Positions 1 through 9,303 of a DNA stretch of 64,000 nt are shown in pieces. Position 1 is the first letter of the stretch, and each line of letters starts with the position of its first letter. Origin of the DNA: Candidatus Rokuibacteriota bacterium (lineage in GTDB: Bacteria > Methylomirabilota > Methylomirabilia > Rokubacteriales > CSP1-6). Where the stretch lies: the NCBI GenBank assembly GCA_003220685.1, contig QHTE01000055.1, positions 62,001 to 126,000 on the forward strand, read 5' to 3'. A model generated the notes under the pieces. It was not told where the DNA came from. It saw nothing but the letters and a program-made list of their open reading frames with translations, and did not search any database. Made by a program: the position numbers and the translations under genes.

Positions 1-1082
<1,082 letters not shown>

Positions 1083-1370
1083 TTATTCGAGAATGGCGAG
1101 GACGTCTTCCTCGCGCATGATCAGATATTCCTTGTCGTCGATCTTGACCTCGGAGCCCGAGTACTTCCCGAACAGGATCTTGTTGCCGGCCTTGACGTCG
1201 AGGGGGATCTTCTTGCCGTCGTCGCCGACCTTCCCCGTCCCCACGGCGATGACCTTGCCTTCCTGCGGCTTCTCTTTGGCCGTGTCCGGGATGATGATCC
1301 CGCCCCGGCGCACCTCCTGCTCCTCGAGACGCTCGACCATGATGCGATCGTGCAGCGGACGCACCTTCAT
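1083..1370 (-). CDS. groES: 10 kDa co-chaperonin GroES
   Basis: Lid of the GroEL chamber. The 95-residue protein has the full family length and opens with [14 protein letters not shown]. The mobile-loop segment that docks on GroEL is present around residues 17-33, with the [13 protein letters not shown] stretch. The conserved GKVIAVG and LFGKYSG segments follow, and the protein ends [10 protein letters not shown]. It is the first gene of the groES-groEL operon, 15 nt before groEL, and sits directly downstream of a CIRCE operator. Heat-shock control by HrcA is therefore expected, although no hrcA gene is in the window. Identification is secure from length, motifs and synteny. Confidence 0.98.
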   Translation of the reverse strand: MKVRPLHDRIMVERLEEQEVRRGGIIIPDTAKEKPQEGKVIAVGTGKVGDDGKKIPLDVKAGNKILFGKYSGSEVKIDDKEYLIMREEDVLAILE

Positions 1371-1408
1371 CGGCCTGCTCCCTCCAGTTGGCGTGATGAG
1401 ATTCGCGT

Positions 1409-1435
1409 TAGCACTTGTAGACGATGAGTGCTAGA
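1409..1435. promoter_or_regulatory. CIRCE operator (HrcA binding site) upstream of groES
   Basis: An inverted repeat, TTAGCACTT - 9 nt - GAGTGCTAG, matches the CIRCE consensus TTAGCACTC-N9-GAGTGCTAA except at the last base of each arm. It lies 39 nt upstream of the groES start codon, the usual place for this operator. In known systems HrcA dimers bind it and repress groESL until heat shock. Confidence 0.95.
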
Positions 1436-1443
1436 GAGTCAAG
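1415..1443 (-). promoter_or_regulatory. Sigma-70-type promoter of groESL, overlapped by CIRCE
   Basis: On the minus strand a -35 box TTGACT (1438-1443) is followed by exactly 17 nt and a -10-like TACAAG (1415-1420). The -10 and most of the spacer lie inside the CIRCE repeat, so HrcA binding would block RNA polymerase. The -35 is 5/6 and the -10 is 4/6 to consensus. Confidence 0.7.
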
Positions 1444-1820
1444 AGCAGCCCGCAAAGTTTCCGCGCCAGAGCCGCGAGATCAGGCTGGCGCCGTCGCAGG
1501 CTGGTTACCACCATTCGGCGGATTACCTAGCGGCTGCCCAGTAACGGGGCGCACAGTCGGTGGGCATACCGCCCAGTAGTTGGGCGATTTCGGAGAGCCC
1601 ACGCCGTTCCCAATTTGCCCCTAACGTCACGAGAACAGGCGCTTAGGCGCTCTTAGGTTAAGAAACGTTCATCTGGCTCGAATCGTGGTGCCAGAATTGC
1701 TGTCCTAACCCCGCCAATGAACGCCGCCGCGGTGCCGACGATGCTGGCTCTGGCGTTCGCTCAGGAAGGTAACAGCACAGTTTGTTTCTCAGCTAGGCGT
1801 GGCCGTGCGGGGGGACATTC
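1444..1820. other. Intergenic region between groESL promoter and deaminase gene
   Basis: About 380 nt with no convincing reading frame. It contains a short perfect palindrome, GCCCA-GTAGT-TGGGC, around 1571-1585, and the octamer GCCCAGTA occurs twice within about 40 nt. No promoter for the downstream deaminase could be picked with confidence. Confidence 0.5.
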
Positions 1821-2411
1821 ATGACGCTACCGGACCTGGAAGCTCGATTTACTGGCGTGAGCGCCGAGCCTGCGTACCACCAAGATCAGCAGCTCGGCAT
1901 GGTCGTCTGTCAAGAGGCGCTCGTGGCGGCGCGGTGCGGGAACTACGGCGTGGGCGCCGTGCTCGTCAACCCGCGAGGCGTCGTCGTCGCGCGCGGTCAG
2001 AACTCCGTGTTCTACCCGCGTTTTCGCAGCGACCTCCACGCAGAAATGGTGGTCATGAATGCCTTTGAGGAGCGGCATCCCGAGGTCGACACCATGCGCG
2101 GGTACACACTCCTCAGCTCGGTTGAGCCCTGTCCGATGTGCTTCGCCCGCCTCCTGGCGGCGGGGGTGCAAACGGTGAAGTTTCTAGCCGAGGACGCGTG
2201 GGGCGGCATGGTCAGCCATCGACAACATTTGCCCGCCTCGTGGCAGAAGCTGGGGCAACGTCAAGCAGTCTGCCAGGCGGACGTGTCAGAGAGCCTGAGG
2301 CAGTTCGCGCTGGACGTCTTTCTCGTCACCCTCGACGCGTGCCGCCAGAAACTATGGTCGCGCTGGAACGAAAATAAGGCCGTCTCCGGCACGCCGTCCC
2401 CCGGAAGATAA
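1821..2411 (+). CDS. Nucleoside/nucleotide deaminase of the cytidine deaminase-like fold
   Basis: Zinc-dependent hydrolytic deaminase of the CDA/guanine-deaminase/TadA superfamily; the exact substrate (cytidine, guanine, a modified nucleotide) cannot be read from sequence. The 196-residue protein has both catalytic signatures in order: H73-A74-E75, giving a zinc ligand and the proton-shuttling Glu, and P103-C104-P105-M106-C107, giving the two zinc Cys. N-terminal to these is the usual VGAVLVNPRG strand. The roughly 60 residues after the zinc site are longer than in TadA and could form a C-terminal cap. The start is the first ATG, 11 nt after a GGGGG run. It stands alone between groESL and a minus-strand small gene. 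An out-of-frame overlapping frame beginning at 1799 has no family features. Confidence 0.85.
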   Translation: MTLPDLEARFTGVSAEPAYHQDQQLGMVVCQEALVAARCGNYGVGAVLVNPRGVVVARGQNSVFYPRFRSDLHAEMVVMNAFEERHPEVDTMRGYTLLSSVEPCPMCFARLLAAGVQTVKFLAEDAWGGMVSHRQHLPASWQKLGQRQAVCQADVSESLRQFALDVFLVTLDACRQKLWSRWNENKAVSGTPSPGR

Positions 2412-2421
2412 CGCGACCGCC

Positions 2422-2682
2422 TCAGTCGGGGATGGTCACGACGGCGACGGAGCGGCGCCGAAGCTCCTCGCTGACGTCGAGCTGCTTGCGGCGGTCTGCT
2501 CGTCGGCGTTCGAGCGCCACACCAGCCTCAATTTGACGACGATTGCCGTGACGGCGATCCAGAATCACTTGGGCCTTCGGGTCGCCTGAGAATCGCTCGA
2601 GAAGGTCATCGACCAGTGCCCAGTGCTCCGCTGAGACGATGTACAGGTAGTAAGCCATGTTGTCCCAGGACGGCTCCGTCAT
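2422..2682 (-). CDS. Small arginine-motif (DRR) protein, copy 1
   Basis: An 86-residue protein of no named family, but a clear paralogue of the products at 10693-10914 and 35427-35897 and of a broken copy near 6195-6475. The shared plan is a short beta-type opening (YLYIVSAEHW, residues 12-21), a helix, a strand VILDRR, then G-x-RR. A spacer of about ten residues follows, then a second arginine cluster (ERRRADRR, 58-65), a helix and a final hydrophobic strand (SVAVVTIP). No catalytic residues or membrane segment are visible. The start could be the ATG at 2682 or an internal ATG at 2658; neither has a strong ribosome site. It converges on the deaminase gene, with 10 nt between the two stops. 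Function unknown. Confidence 0.6.
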   Translation of the reverse strand: MTEPSWDNMAYYLYIVSAEHWALVDDLLERFSGDPKAQVILDRRHGNRRQIEAGVALERRRADRRKQLDVSEELRRRSVAVVTIPD

Positions 2683-2836
2683 CGAGACGGCGATAAAGCG
2701 AATGGGCCACGGCCCATTGCCGTGTAACTAGAATTGTCCGCGTAACGCAACTGCAGCAGTCCCGGCGCCTTCTGCAAATCAGGTAGATCCCGCAAAAATG
2801 GGCCGGGAATGGACGGGGGACGCCCAATGACGCGGA

Positions 2837-2989
2837 TGGCGCCGCTTCTATCTCCATCGCCTCCAGACACTCGCCGAGGCGCGCCGCATCATCGGCGAGT
2901 TCATCGCGCGCTACAACACCGAGTGGCTCATCGAGCGACTCGGTCACCGGACGCCGGCAGGCGCGGGCATCGCGAAGGCGGCGCCGTGA
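2837..2989 (+). pseudogene. IS3-type transposase remnant (C-terminal end of the integrase domain)
   Basis: About 50 codons in one frame ending at a TGA read as the tail of an IS3-family OrfB: LAEARRIIGEFIARYNTEWL followed by IERLGHRTPA. In these transposases this stretch contains the last catalytic-domain helix and the conserved YN-x-EW-x-IERLG-x-R-(T/S)P signature. Everything upstream is missing, with no D-D-E residues and no OrfA, so this is a degraded fragment, not an element. No terminal repeats were found. Confidence 0.6.
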
Positions 2990-3132
2990 CCGATGAAATG
3001 CGATCGCACAGTAGCGTCAGGATCCGATGATCGACGCGGGGCGCGCCATCTTGTATCTCTCGCGCGTGTTCAAGAAACCGGGGCCGGTAAAGCCGCCCGG
3101 CACCCGGCACAAGCGGTGTAGAATCAACTAGT

Positions 3133-3208
3133 TCCCCGGTAGCTCAGTTGGTAGAGCGCCTGACTGTTAATCAGGAAGTCGCTGGTTCGAGCCCAGCCCG
3201 GGGAGCCA
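3133..3208 (+). tRNA. tRNA-Asn (anticodon GTT)
   Basis: The 76-nt sequence folds into a full cloverleaf. The acceptor stem TCCCCGG pairs with CCGGGGA, and the anticodon stem CCTGA/TCAGG encloses loop CTGTTAA, which has anticodon GTT. The T arm is GCTGG/CCAGC with loop TTCGAGC. The discriminator is G, and CCA is encoded at 3206-3208. A TAGAAT -10-like box lies at 3119-3124, 8 nt before the mature 5' end, without a convincing -35. No duplicated 3' end that would mark an integration site was found nearby. Confidence 0.97.
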
Positions 3209-3871
3209 ACTACTAGAGCGACCTCTGCAGCGCCCCCCGCCCGGCTGCGAGAGGCTCTTGCGTTCCAGGTTTGCGCTGAAACCTCGGTCGGCTGAGTTCC
3301 TACCGCGTTGTTGTAGACGCCCTCAGGCTCTGGGACAAGACTCACGAGTGCGCGGTGTGAGTCGTTGTCCAACGGCACTTCGCGCTACGGCGCCCCGACT
3401 TCGTGATCTCCAACCGGACCGCGCCCCTCAGGGCTGAGAACGATCACGACGCCGTGCATAGCTCCGCCTCTGTGGCGTCACCGCTTGGTGCTGCCACTCA
3501 TGCGATCGCCTATTCATTTCTGAATTTCTGACTCGCGGCGTGGGCGGAGGTCCAGCGGCGAGGCTACGAGGGAGCGCCCCCGGGGCTGGCCGGACGCGGA
3601 CTCGGCGAGAGACCCAACTCGTCGCGATCTCTTATGCAGAAGTGTGCACAATTGCGGGCTCGCCTGGATTGCTCTGTGCAAGCACATGCACGGCGCCGTA
3701 ATCACCGAAAGTAATTCCCGTCCTCCGTAAGTGGCTTCTTGAGCATCTGTTTCCGAGAATCTATAGACGGATTTCGTCTCGGACAGACCATTTGGCACGG
3801 GAACAGCACTCATCACGTCACTTCCCTAAAACAAGCCCGACGCGGAGAACTCGCAAAACACGGGGGGTCGT
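3209..3871. other. Gene-free stretch after tRNA-Asn
   Basis: About 660 nt without a supportable gene. Base composition falls toward the right end, ahead of the beta-helix gene. Just after the tRNA an imperfect inverted repeat (CCTCTGCAGC facing GCTGCGAGAGG) could act as a processing or termination structure but has no T tract. No integrase and no repeat of the tRNA 3' end were seen. Confidence 0.5.
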
Positions 3872-5122
3872 ATGAGACTGGACGGGCGCTTCGTTCGACT
3901 GTCGGTCGCGATCGCCCTGTTGGCATTACCGCAGTCTGCCACGGCAGCTCAGCCGCTCATCGTAGGTAATGGCACGCCGGCGAGCTGCACGGAGGCGGCG
4001 CTCCTGCGGGCTGTAGCGGTCGCAGCCGTGAGCGGCGGCGGCACGATCCGATTCAGGTGCGGCACGAATCCCGTGACCATCGTCCTGACCGCGGCCCTGA
4101 CACCCCCGAACAACACGACGATTGATGGCGGCGGGGTAATCGCTTTGGACCGCGTAATATTCGAAGGAAGTCGCTTTTCCGTCTTCGTGGCAGCCCACAC
4201 TACCGTAGTCCTGAAAAACCTGGGCTATAGAGCTTCGATTGCCATCTCCAACGAGGGCACGCTCGTCGTCAAGAACAACAGGTTCTCCGGCAACGGGATT
4301 GGCATCGATAACACCGGAACGCTCAAGATCGACGAGAGCACATTCTCCGGCATTGGCGCCGGGTTGGGGAGCGGGATTATCAACTCGGGCACGCTCGAGG
4401 TTAACAACAGCATGTTCTTTGACGGCAACAGCTTGGGCATCGGTCCGGCGATCAACAACGCAGGCGAAGCCATTGTGCATGCCAGCACGTTCTTCGACAA
4501 CCGTGCCGAGGAGGGCGGCGCCATCTTCAACTGGGGCACGCTTACCATCGACCACAGCACGTTCGCCCGCAACGGCGCCGAGTGTGGCGGCGCCATCTCC
4601 AACTCGGGTACGCTCACCGTCAAGCAGAGCATGTTCTCCGGCAACGTGACCAGCGGCGCCTTATGCGCCAGCGGGATCGGCGGCGCCATCTTCAACTTTT
4701 CGGGCACGCTGACCATCTACAACAGCGAGCTCTTCGGTAATAGGGCGGGCGGTGGCCTCGGCGGCGCCATCGCCAACTGGACATCGTCGGGCACAGTTAC
4801 CATCTACGACAGCGCGCTGTTCGATAACGGCGCGGGGGCGGAGCTGGGGGGCCCCGTAGTCAACGATTTTTATGCCAGGGGTGGGGCTGTCTACAACGCG
4901 GGCACGCTGACCATCTACAACAGCGAGCTCTTCGGTAACACGGCGGGGAACAAGGGCGGCGGTGTCTTCAGCGAAGGCGGCGCACTCACCGTCATCGATA
5001 GCGTCATCACCCGCAACACCGCGCTCGTCGATGGCGGCGGTATCTACACCTGTTGCGGCGGCACCTTGACACTCGAGGACACGGCGGTAACGGGTAACAC
5101 GCCGAACGACATCGTCCCATAG
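3872..5122 (+). CDS. Secreted right-handed beta-helix protein with Pmp-like GGAI repeats
   Basis: A 416-residue protein with a Sec signal peptide: a basic start, the hydrophobic segment AIALLALPQSATAA, and probable cleavage near residue 26. The body consists of some twelve short repeats of the type GTL-(T/E)-(I/V)-x-x-S-x-F-x-x-N-x-A-x-x-GGAI. Such repeats are known from Chlamydia Pmp proteins and predicted parallel beta-helix adhesins and polysaccharide-binding proteins. No autotransporter barrel, sortase or PEP-CTERM sorting signal follows the repeats, and the protein ends right after the last coil, so it is probably released or held by an unknown partner. A perfect 40-nt duplication lies inside the gene. 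Base composition is less GC-rich than that of its neighbours, hinting at transfer. Biochemical function cannot be assigned. Confidence 0.75.
   Translation: MRLDGRFVRLSVAIALLALPQSATAAQPLIVGNGTPASCTEAALLRAVAVAAVSGGGTIRFRCGTNPVTIVLTAALTPPNNTTIDGGGVIALDRVIFEGSRFSVFVAAHTTVVLKNLGYRASIAISNEGTLVVKNNRFSGNGIGIDNTGTLKIDESTFSGIGAGLGSGIINSGTLEVNNSMFFDGNSLGIGPAINNAGEAIVHASTFFDNRAEEGGAIFNWGTLTIDHSTFARNGAECGGAISNSGTLTVKQSMFSGNVTSGALCASGIGGAIFNFSGTLTIYNSELFGNRAGGGLGGAIANWTSSGTVTIYDSALFDNGAGAELGGPVVNDFYARGGAVYNAGTLTIYNSELFGNTAGNKGGGVFSEGGALTVIDSVITRNTALVDGGGIYTCCGGTLTLEDTAVTGNTPNDIVP
4701..4938 (+). repeat. Perfect 40-nt direct repeat inside the beta-helix gene
   Basis: Positions 4701-4740 and 4899-4938 are identical over 40 nt and lie in the same reading frame. 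Both encode the coil GTLTIYNSELFGN. Other coils differ at the nucleotide level, so this pair is a recent internal duplication or conversion. Confidence 0.85.
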
Positions 5123-5515
5123 GTCAGCGGTAAGCGAAGCGGAGACGCGACTCATTGGGCGGCGTCGCGAAATGCGCCGCCGCCGATCTGGATTTTTGGC
5201 GGGTCCGGCCGAAGCTTCACGCGCTCAGCTTCGCGATCGCCACCATGCCGATCGAGCTGACGGTCCGGAGGCGCGTCTAGCACATGTCAATCAATGCCCC
5301 GGAGGAGGCTGAGATCAATCGGCGAGAAGGGTCCTGTCGAGCAAGTCGAGGTCCTGCCCGCGGTCCGAGAGCCCGGCGAGCGTGTCCCGGTAATCGAGGA
5401 GGTCGAGGTCTTCGAGCCCGAGGTGGTGGCCGACGGCCGCGCCTTCACCGATCGCCCAACCCGTCTCGATGGAGCGCCGGCTGCTGCGTGCCGCAAAACA
5501 GGCGCCGATACCGAG
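5123..5515. other. Region between beta-helix gene and IS1182 remnant; possible old gene fragment
   Basis: No start-to-stop gene is convincing. On the minus strand one frame is open from about 5520 to a stop at 5315 and has a protein-like composition (IETGWAIGEGAAVGHHLG), possibly the 3' end of a gene cut by the transposase insertion. It was not recognised, and an antisense frame is also open, so it is not called as a gene. Confidence 0.3.
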
Positions 5516-6109
5516 TCACCGTCGCGGATGAATTAGCCGCACTTCGCCACACGGCTCAAAAGCGCTATTACGAATGGTGGGAAAACTGCAACGATGCCCC
5601 GCGTCCCGATCCGCCGCCTCGGCGCGGCGCAGCAGTTCCGCGACTTCCTGCCGCAGGCGTTGCTCTTCCTGCTGCATCCGTCCGTAGCTCATCGCCTTGT
5701 GCTTCGAGGCGTTGGCCTTGATCTTTGTGCCGTCGATCGCCACCCGGCCGAGCTTCACGAGCCCCGCACGTCGGCACAGCCCCAACACCTGCTCAAACAG
5801 GCCCGCCAGCGCGGCGCCGTGGCGCCGACGGAACTCGCTGATCGTGCGGAAGTCCGGCGAGTTGCCCGCCGCGCGGAAGCGGAATGCCACGCTATCGATC
5901 ACCTGCCGGCCGATCTTGCGCGACGAGTACACCCCGGTGCAGTAGGCATAGAGCAGCAGCGTGACCATCATCCGGGGATGGTACGGCGGATAGCCCCGCT
6001 CTTCGGTGTATGTCTCCTCGATCGCCCGGAGGTCGAGGCTCTCCACCACGTCTCTCACGAAGGGGGCGAGATGGTCTTCCGGCACCCAGTCGGCCAACGA
6101 CGGCGGCAT
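5516..6109 (-). pseudogene. IS1182-family transposase, N-terminal part only
   Basis: The 197-codon frame starts MPPSLADWVPEDHLAPFV and continues with ERGYPPYHPRMMVTLLLYAY, SSRKIGRQ and FRTISEFRRRH, then a DGTKIKANASKHKAMSY segment. These are the N-terminal (DUF772-like) and first catalytic-domain motifs of IS1182-type DDE transposases. Similarity stops near codon 165, after an alanine/glutamate-rich helix, and the last 30 codons are unrelated. Full-length relatives are about 450-500 residues, so the second half, with the remaining acidic residues, is missing. It cannot be active. No inverted terminal repeats or target duplication could be located, so the ends of the element are gone too. It sits in a stretch of other gene remnants. 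Confidence 0.85.
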
Positions 6110-6194
6110 CAGCAGCAGCTGGTCCGGCTCCGGCCGCGCAACAAACGCGATTACCGGGACGGACTCCTAGCTGGCGTGCAGCCTCATTGCTCTG

Positions 6195-6475
6195 TCATAG
6201 CCCAGTGAACTCTCCCGCCAACACTATCGAGATCGTGTAACCGAGCGAAGCAACCTCGCCCTGCCGGATCCGTCGCCTTCTCACCAGTCGGCGCTCGTCG
6301 GCCACGGGGTACTGCGCCGCTCGGCGATCCCCCGCCCGTCGCTCCATGATCACCTTCACACCACGCAGGCCGGTTCCGGATGAACCTCGTCGAGAAGATC
6401 CGGACATGTTTCGAGCGAACGCGGCTGCACTCCCGGCGTGACCAGCAGCCGCGAATCCTCTCGCGCAACACTAGG
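6195..6475 (-). pseudogene. Small arginine-motif (DRR) protein, broken copy
   Basis: Two adjacent minus-strand frames together rebuild the family plan. The upstream frame reads RLLVTPGVQPRSLETCPDLL. After a shift near 6370 the second frame reads VKVIMERRAGDRR, a spacer, DERRLVRRRR, and ends in the hydrophobic strand SLGYTISIV. This corresponds to the strand, DRR-x-G-x-RR, second arginine cluster and terminal strand seen in the copies at 2422, 10693 and 35427. The frameshift and the lack of a good start with a ribosome site mark it as a pseudogene. Confidence 0.5.
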
Positions 6476-6678
6476 GGGTTTCCTGACGTTAATTCCGCGT
6501 TTTACCTGATTTCGATGTAGGGGTTTCGGCCTAGCCTTGGCGCCGCGTCTATCGCCCGACGGATCAACGACTCTCGCAGGAAGGGGGTGAGCGTACACAT
6601 CGCCGACCGCGATTCAAGGTAAGTCGTCTTGCGACCTTCGGCCCAGAAAGGGCTAAGCGACCGGAAAGGAAAACGGCA

Positions 6679-7317
6679 ATGCGAAGAATCTATCTTCCGC
6701 TGGTCCTGTCTTGGCTGCTGCTGGTTCAACCGGCGGGGGCAAAACCCTCCGAGCACCTCAATTTTGGGACGCAACTGAACGCAGCCGAGTGCAACACGAC
6801 CGGAGCCAGGCTGGTGATCAACGTCATCCAGCGCATCATCGGTGACGCCGATTCTGGGGAGGCTGGCAACAACTGGGCCTACGATGACTTCCAGCGCCGA
6901 ATCCAGGTCTGGCAGTTGAGCGACGACACGTTCTGTGCCGTTGTCCAGTACATGGGATCTTTCGTGACGGTTATGGGTCAGAGCCCCGGTTTTTTCGATC
7001 CGGATACCAACGATACCGTTGCGGCTGGGGTGACCGGGACGTTCGAAGGGGGCTACCGGAGTACGGTGTTTACCGGGACGCTCAAAGACCCCGCCGACTA
7101 CCGAACCAGGGGGAACATCGGAACGTTTAACTACATGTGCGTCATCCTGCCTGGCGTTCCGGGTCCGGCTGTTTGCCCTGGTTACCAGGACTGGACGACC
7201 TTTTACTTCTCGAGCACAGTCGGATTCGACCTCGCGTGGTGGGGTTGGGTCTACCACGCCGGCGATAACGGTTCATGGGTCAACTCGGTCGATGGGAATT
7301 CGGGCGACATCAACTAG
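6679..7317 (+). CDS. Secreted hypothetical protein
   Basis: The 212-residue product has a clear Sec signal peptide (MRRIYLPLVLSWLLLVQPAGA, cleavage near residue 21). The mature domain of about 190 residues is rich in aromatic residues, Gly, Asn and Asp. Four Cys (in the AECNTTG, TFCAVVQ, YMCVILP and AVCPGY contexts) could form two disulfides in the periplasm or outside the cell. The C-terminus (WWGWVYHAGDNGSW) is strongly aromatic, as in some carbohydrate-binding beta-sandwich folds, but I do not recognise a family. A GGAAAGGA ribosome site precedes the ATG at a good distance, which supports this start. It stands alone between remnants on both sides. Confidence 0.65.
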   Translation: MRRIYLPLVLSWLLLVQPAGAKPSEHLNFGTQLNAAECNTTGARLVINVIQRIIGDADSGEAGNNWAYDDFQRRIQVWQLSDDTFCAVVQYMGSFVTVMGQSPGFFDPDTNDTVAAGVTGTFEGGYRSTVFTGTLKDPADYRTRGNIGTFNYMCVILPGVPGPAVCPGYQDWTTFYFSSTVGFDLAWWGWVYHAGDNGSWVNSVDGNSGDIN

Positions 7318-7372
7318 TCTCGGGTGACCATCACGGTCCCGCTGAATTCCTCCGCTGGATGCGGGCACGGGC

Positions 7373-7510
7373 GGGCCGCTGTCGCGCGCCGCGGAGGCGC
7401 AGGCGGCCGCCTGGTGCGAGTACTTGGCCGCCCACGCCCGGCGACTCTACGGGGCGGTCACCGACGCGGTGCGAGTAGCGGCCGACCTTCTGGCGACCCG
7501 GCTCGCCCTG
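7373..7510 (+). pseudogene. Possible remnant of a DUF3987-type phage/plasmid primase-helicase protein
   Basis: One short plus-strand frame reads [20 protein letters not shown] followed by [17 protein letters not shown]. This resembles the helix that closes the helicase part of DUF3987/primase-like proteins, where a WxEYL..HARR.YG..TD pattern is common. There is no start, no upstream domain and no continuation, and the frame lies opposite the end of the kinase remnant. This is a recognition from memory of the pattern only, and weak. Confidence 0.25.
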
Positions 7511-7597
7511 CCCCTCTCCCTGATCGGGAGGAGGCGACCCCGCTTCGAGGAGCACGTCCGGAAGTATCCGCACATCGCGTTCGCTACCGGCTCTGGA

Positions 7598-8433
7598 ATC
7601 CAACACGCCTCGCACCTTGCGGGCGAGGGCGTCCGGCGCAAACGGCTTTTGGATGAAGCGACCGTGGTTGAAGATCGCACAGTCCGTGTAGCCTGACATG
7701 TACAGGACGGCCATATCCGGGCGAAGAGATACGAGACGCTCTGCCAGAACGACGCCGTTCATCTGCGGCATCACCATATCCGTGAGAGGAGATGGATCGG
7801 CCCGGAATGGCGCTCGACGACCCGAATTGCGTCTGCAATCTCTCCAGCGCTCAGAACGACATACCCATAGTCACCGAGGACCCTTTGAACGAGAGCACGA
7901 ACCTCATTCTGATCTTCGACGACCAGAATGGTTTCGCTTCCGCGCGCCGGCAGGGGGCTGACCGCCTCCACCACCTGCTCCGGGACACCCTCGATGCGAG
8001 GGAGGTAGATCCTGAACGTGCTTCCCTTTCCCGGTTCACTTTCGACCAAGATGTGACCGCCGCTCTGCCTGACGATCCCGTAGACCGTCGCCAAGCCGAG
8101 CCCTGTCCCCTTGCCCAACTCCTTCGTCGTGAAGAAGGGCTCGAAGATGCGCGCCAGGGTCTCCGCGTTCATCGGTGCCCGTGTCACTGACCTCGAGCAT
8201 CACGTAGGAGCCGGGACGGCACCAACGTGCCAGAGGGCAGAATCCTCGCTCACCTCGACGTTCGCCGTCTCGAGCGAGATTTGACCGCCGTTCGGCATCG
8301 CATCGCGGGCGTTGACGACCGGGTTGACGATGACCTGCTCGAGCTGTCCGGGATCGACTGCCACTCGTCCAAGACGCGGGGCCGGCCTGAACATGAGATT
8401 GATGTCCTCACCGATCAACCGCCGTTCCTCCAC
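7598..8433 (-). pseudogene. Hybrid sensor histidine kinase remnant (ATPase domain plus receiver) with three frameshifts
   Basis: Reading the minus strand leftwards, three frames join into one degraded protein. The first (about 8433-8203) has ERRLIGEDINL and the kinase N-box VVNARDAMPNGG. A shift near 8215 leads to [11 protein letters not shown], and another near 8175 to the F and G2 boxes [19 protein letters not shown], followed by the start of a receiver domain ([11 protein letters not shown]). A third shift near 7775 gives the rest of the receiver: [15 protein letters not shown] and [10 protein letters not shown]. The dimerisation/phosphoacceptor His region and any sensor domain are absent; homology starts right after the stop of the barrel gene at 8484. 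It cannot make a working kinase as sequenced. Confidence 0.8.
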
Positions 8434-8483
8434 CGTTCGGATATGACGAGTCTCGCCCAGAGCTGGCCCAACGCGGGCCAACC

Positions 8484-9296
8484 TCAGAACCGGAGGGTCA
8501 GCCCTCCATAGACGTCCCAGTCGGCTGTGCCTTTCGACAATCCTCTGGTCACCGCCCCTGTTAGTTTCAGGGCCTTGGCCAGCTTCCATTCGGCTCCCAC
8601 GCGAATGTCGAGAGGATCCTCCTGACCAGGGGCAATGGCCGTGGCACCGTCGAGGAACGCGAAGATGGCGAACGGTTGGGCAACTGCGTAGGTGGCCCCC
8701 ACGCTCCAGCCGAAGGAGTCGTGGAGCGTCGTCCCCGGGGGCTCGCCGATGAACGTATAGGCGAGTGTGAGATACCCGGACAAGCTGCCGACAAGGAGCT
8801 TGCTGACGTCGACGCCAAGGGTTTCGTCGAACTCGCCCGTGCCGAGGCCGCGGTCCTTGTCCGCCGTCGGGAACTTCACCTTGAAGTACGGCGTGATCTC
8901 GGGAATGAACTCCTTCTCCTCGATCAGGACCAAGGAGGCCTTCGCCAGCACATCCCCGAGGCCGCTCTCCTTGGTGGAGGTCGTCGGGCGAGTCAGTTTT
9001 CCATTGCTCTTTTTCCCTTTCACGGCGACGCCACCGCCGGTGAGCACGACGTTCTGCCCGGTCTGGTAGAGGTAGGGGACCGTCACGTTGAGCCAGAGGC
9101 GGTCGAACGGTCGCACACCCAGGGTGAACGGCACGTAGAGGAGAGTGGTGTCTTTGCCCGTCCCGTAGTCCCCGACCGAATAATCGACTGAGGTCGAGAA
9201 GGAGACGCGGGGCTCGTCCTGGGCGACCGCCGGCCCGACGCCGACGACCGCCAGGACGATTCCGAGCAGTGTGGCTCGGACGCACCGAGCCTTCAT
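8484..9296 (-). CDS. Outer-membrane beta-barrel protein (transporter-like, DUF3187/phenol-MetA type)
   Basis: The 270-residue product has a signal peptide (hydrophobic LLGIVLAVVGVGPAVAQ, cleavage after residue 25 or so). The body alternates short amphipathic strands with Gly/Asp turns and ends in GGLTLRF, whose terminal Phe is the classical outer-membrane insertion signature. The pattern (FSTSVDYSVGDYG near the start, VPFTLGVRPF, ITPYFKVKFPT) resembles the family often annotated as MetA-pathway or transporter barrels. The transported substrate is unknown. It follows the small periplasmic protein gene by 7 nt and is presumably co-transcribed with it. Its 3' end abuts the histidine kinase remnant. 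Confidence 0.75.
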   Translation of the reverse strand: MKARCVRATLLGIVLAVVGVGPAVAQDEPRVSFSTSVDYSVGDYGTGKDTTLLYVPFTLGVRPFDRLWLNVTVPYLYQTGQNVVLTGGGVAVKGKKSNGKLTRPTTSTKESGLGDVLAKASLVLIEEKEFIPEITPYFKVKFPTADKDRGLGTGEFDETLGVDVSKLLVGSLSGYLTLAYTFIGEPPGTTLHDSFGWSVGATYAVAQPFAIFAFLDGATAIAPGQEDPLDIRVGAEWKLAKALKLTGAVTRGLSKGTADWDVYGGLTLRF

Positions 9297-9303
9297 GCCC
9301 CGA

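Noticed and set aside
1500..1600. Paired GCCCAGTA octamers and a palindrome
   Set aside because: Too short and too GC-rich to claim an operator; expected by chance at this base composition.
3124..3378. 84-codon minus-strand ORF covering tRNA-Asn
   Set aside because: Its C-terminal part (GWARTSDFLINSQALYQLSY) is the well-known false protein read from the antisense of a tRNA.
5315..5520. Minus-strand open frame near the IS1182 remnant
   Set aside because: Protein-like composition, but no start and no recognised family, and the opposite strand is equally open.
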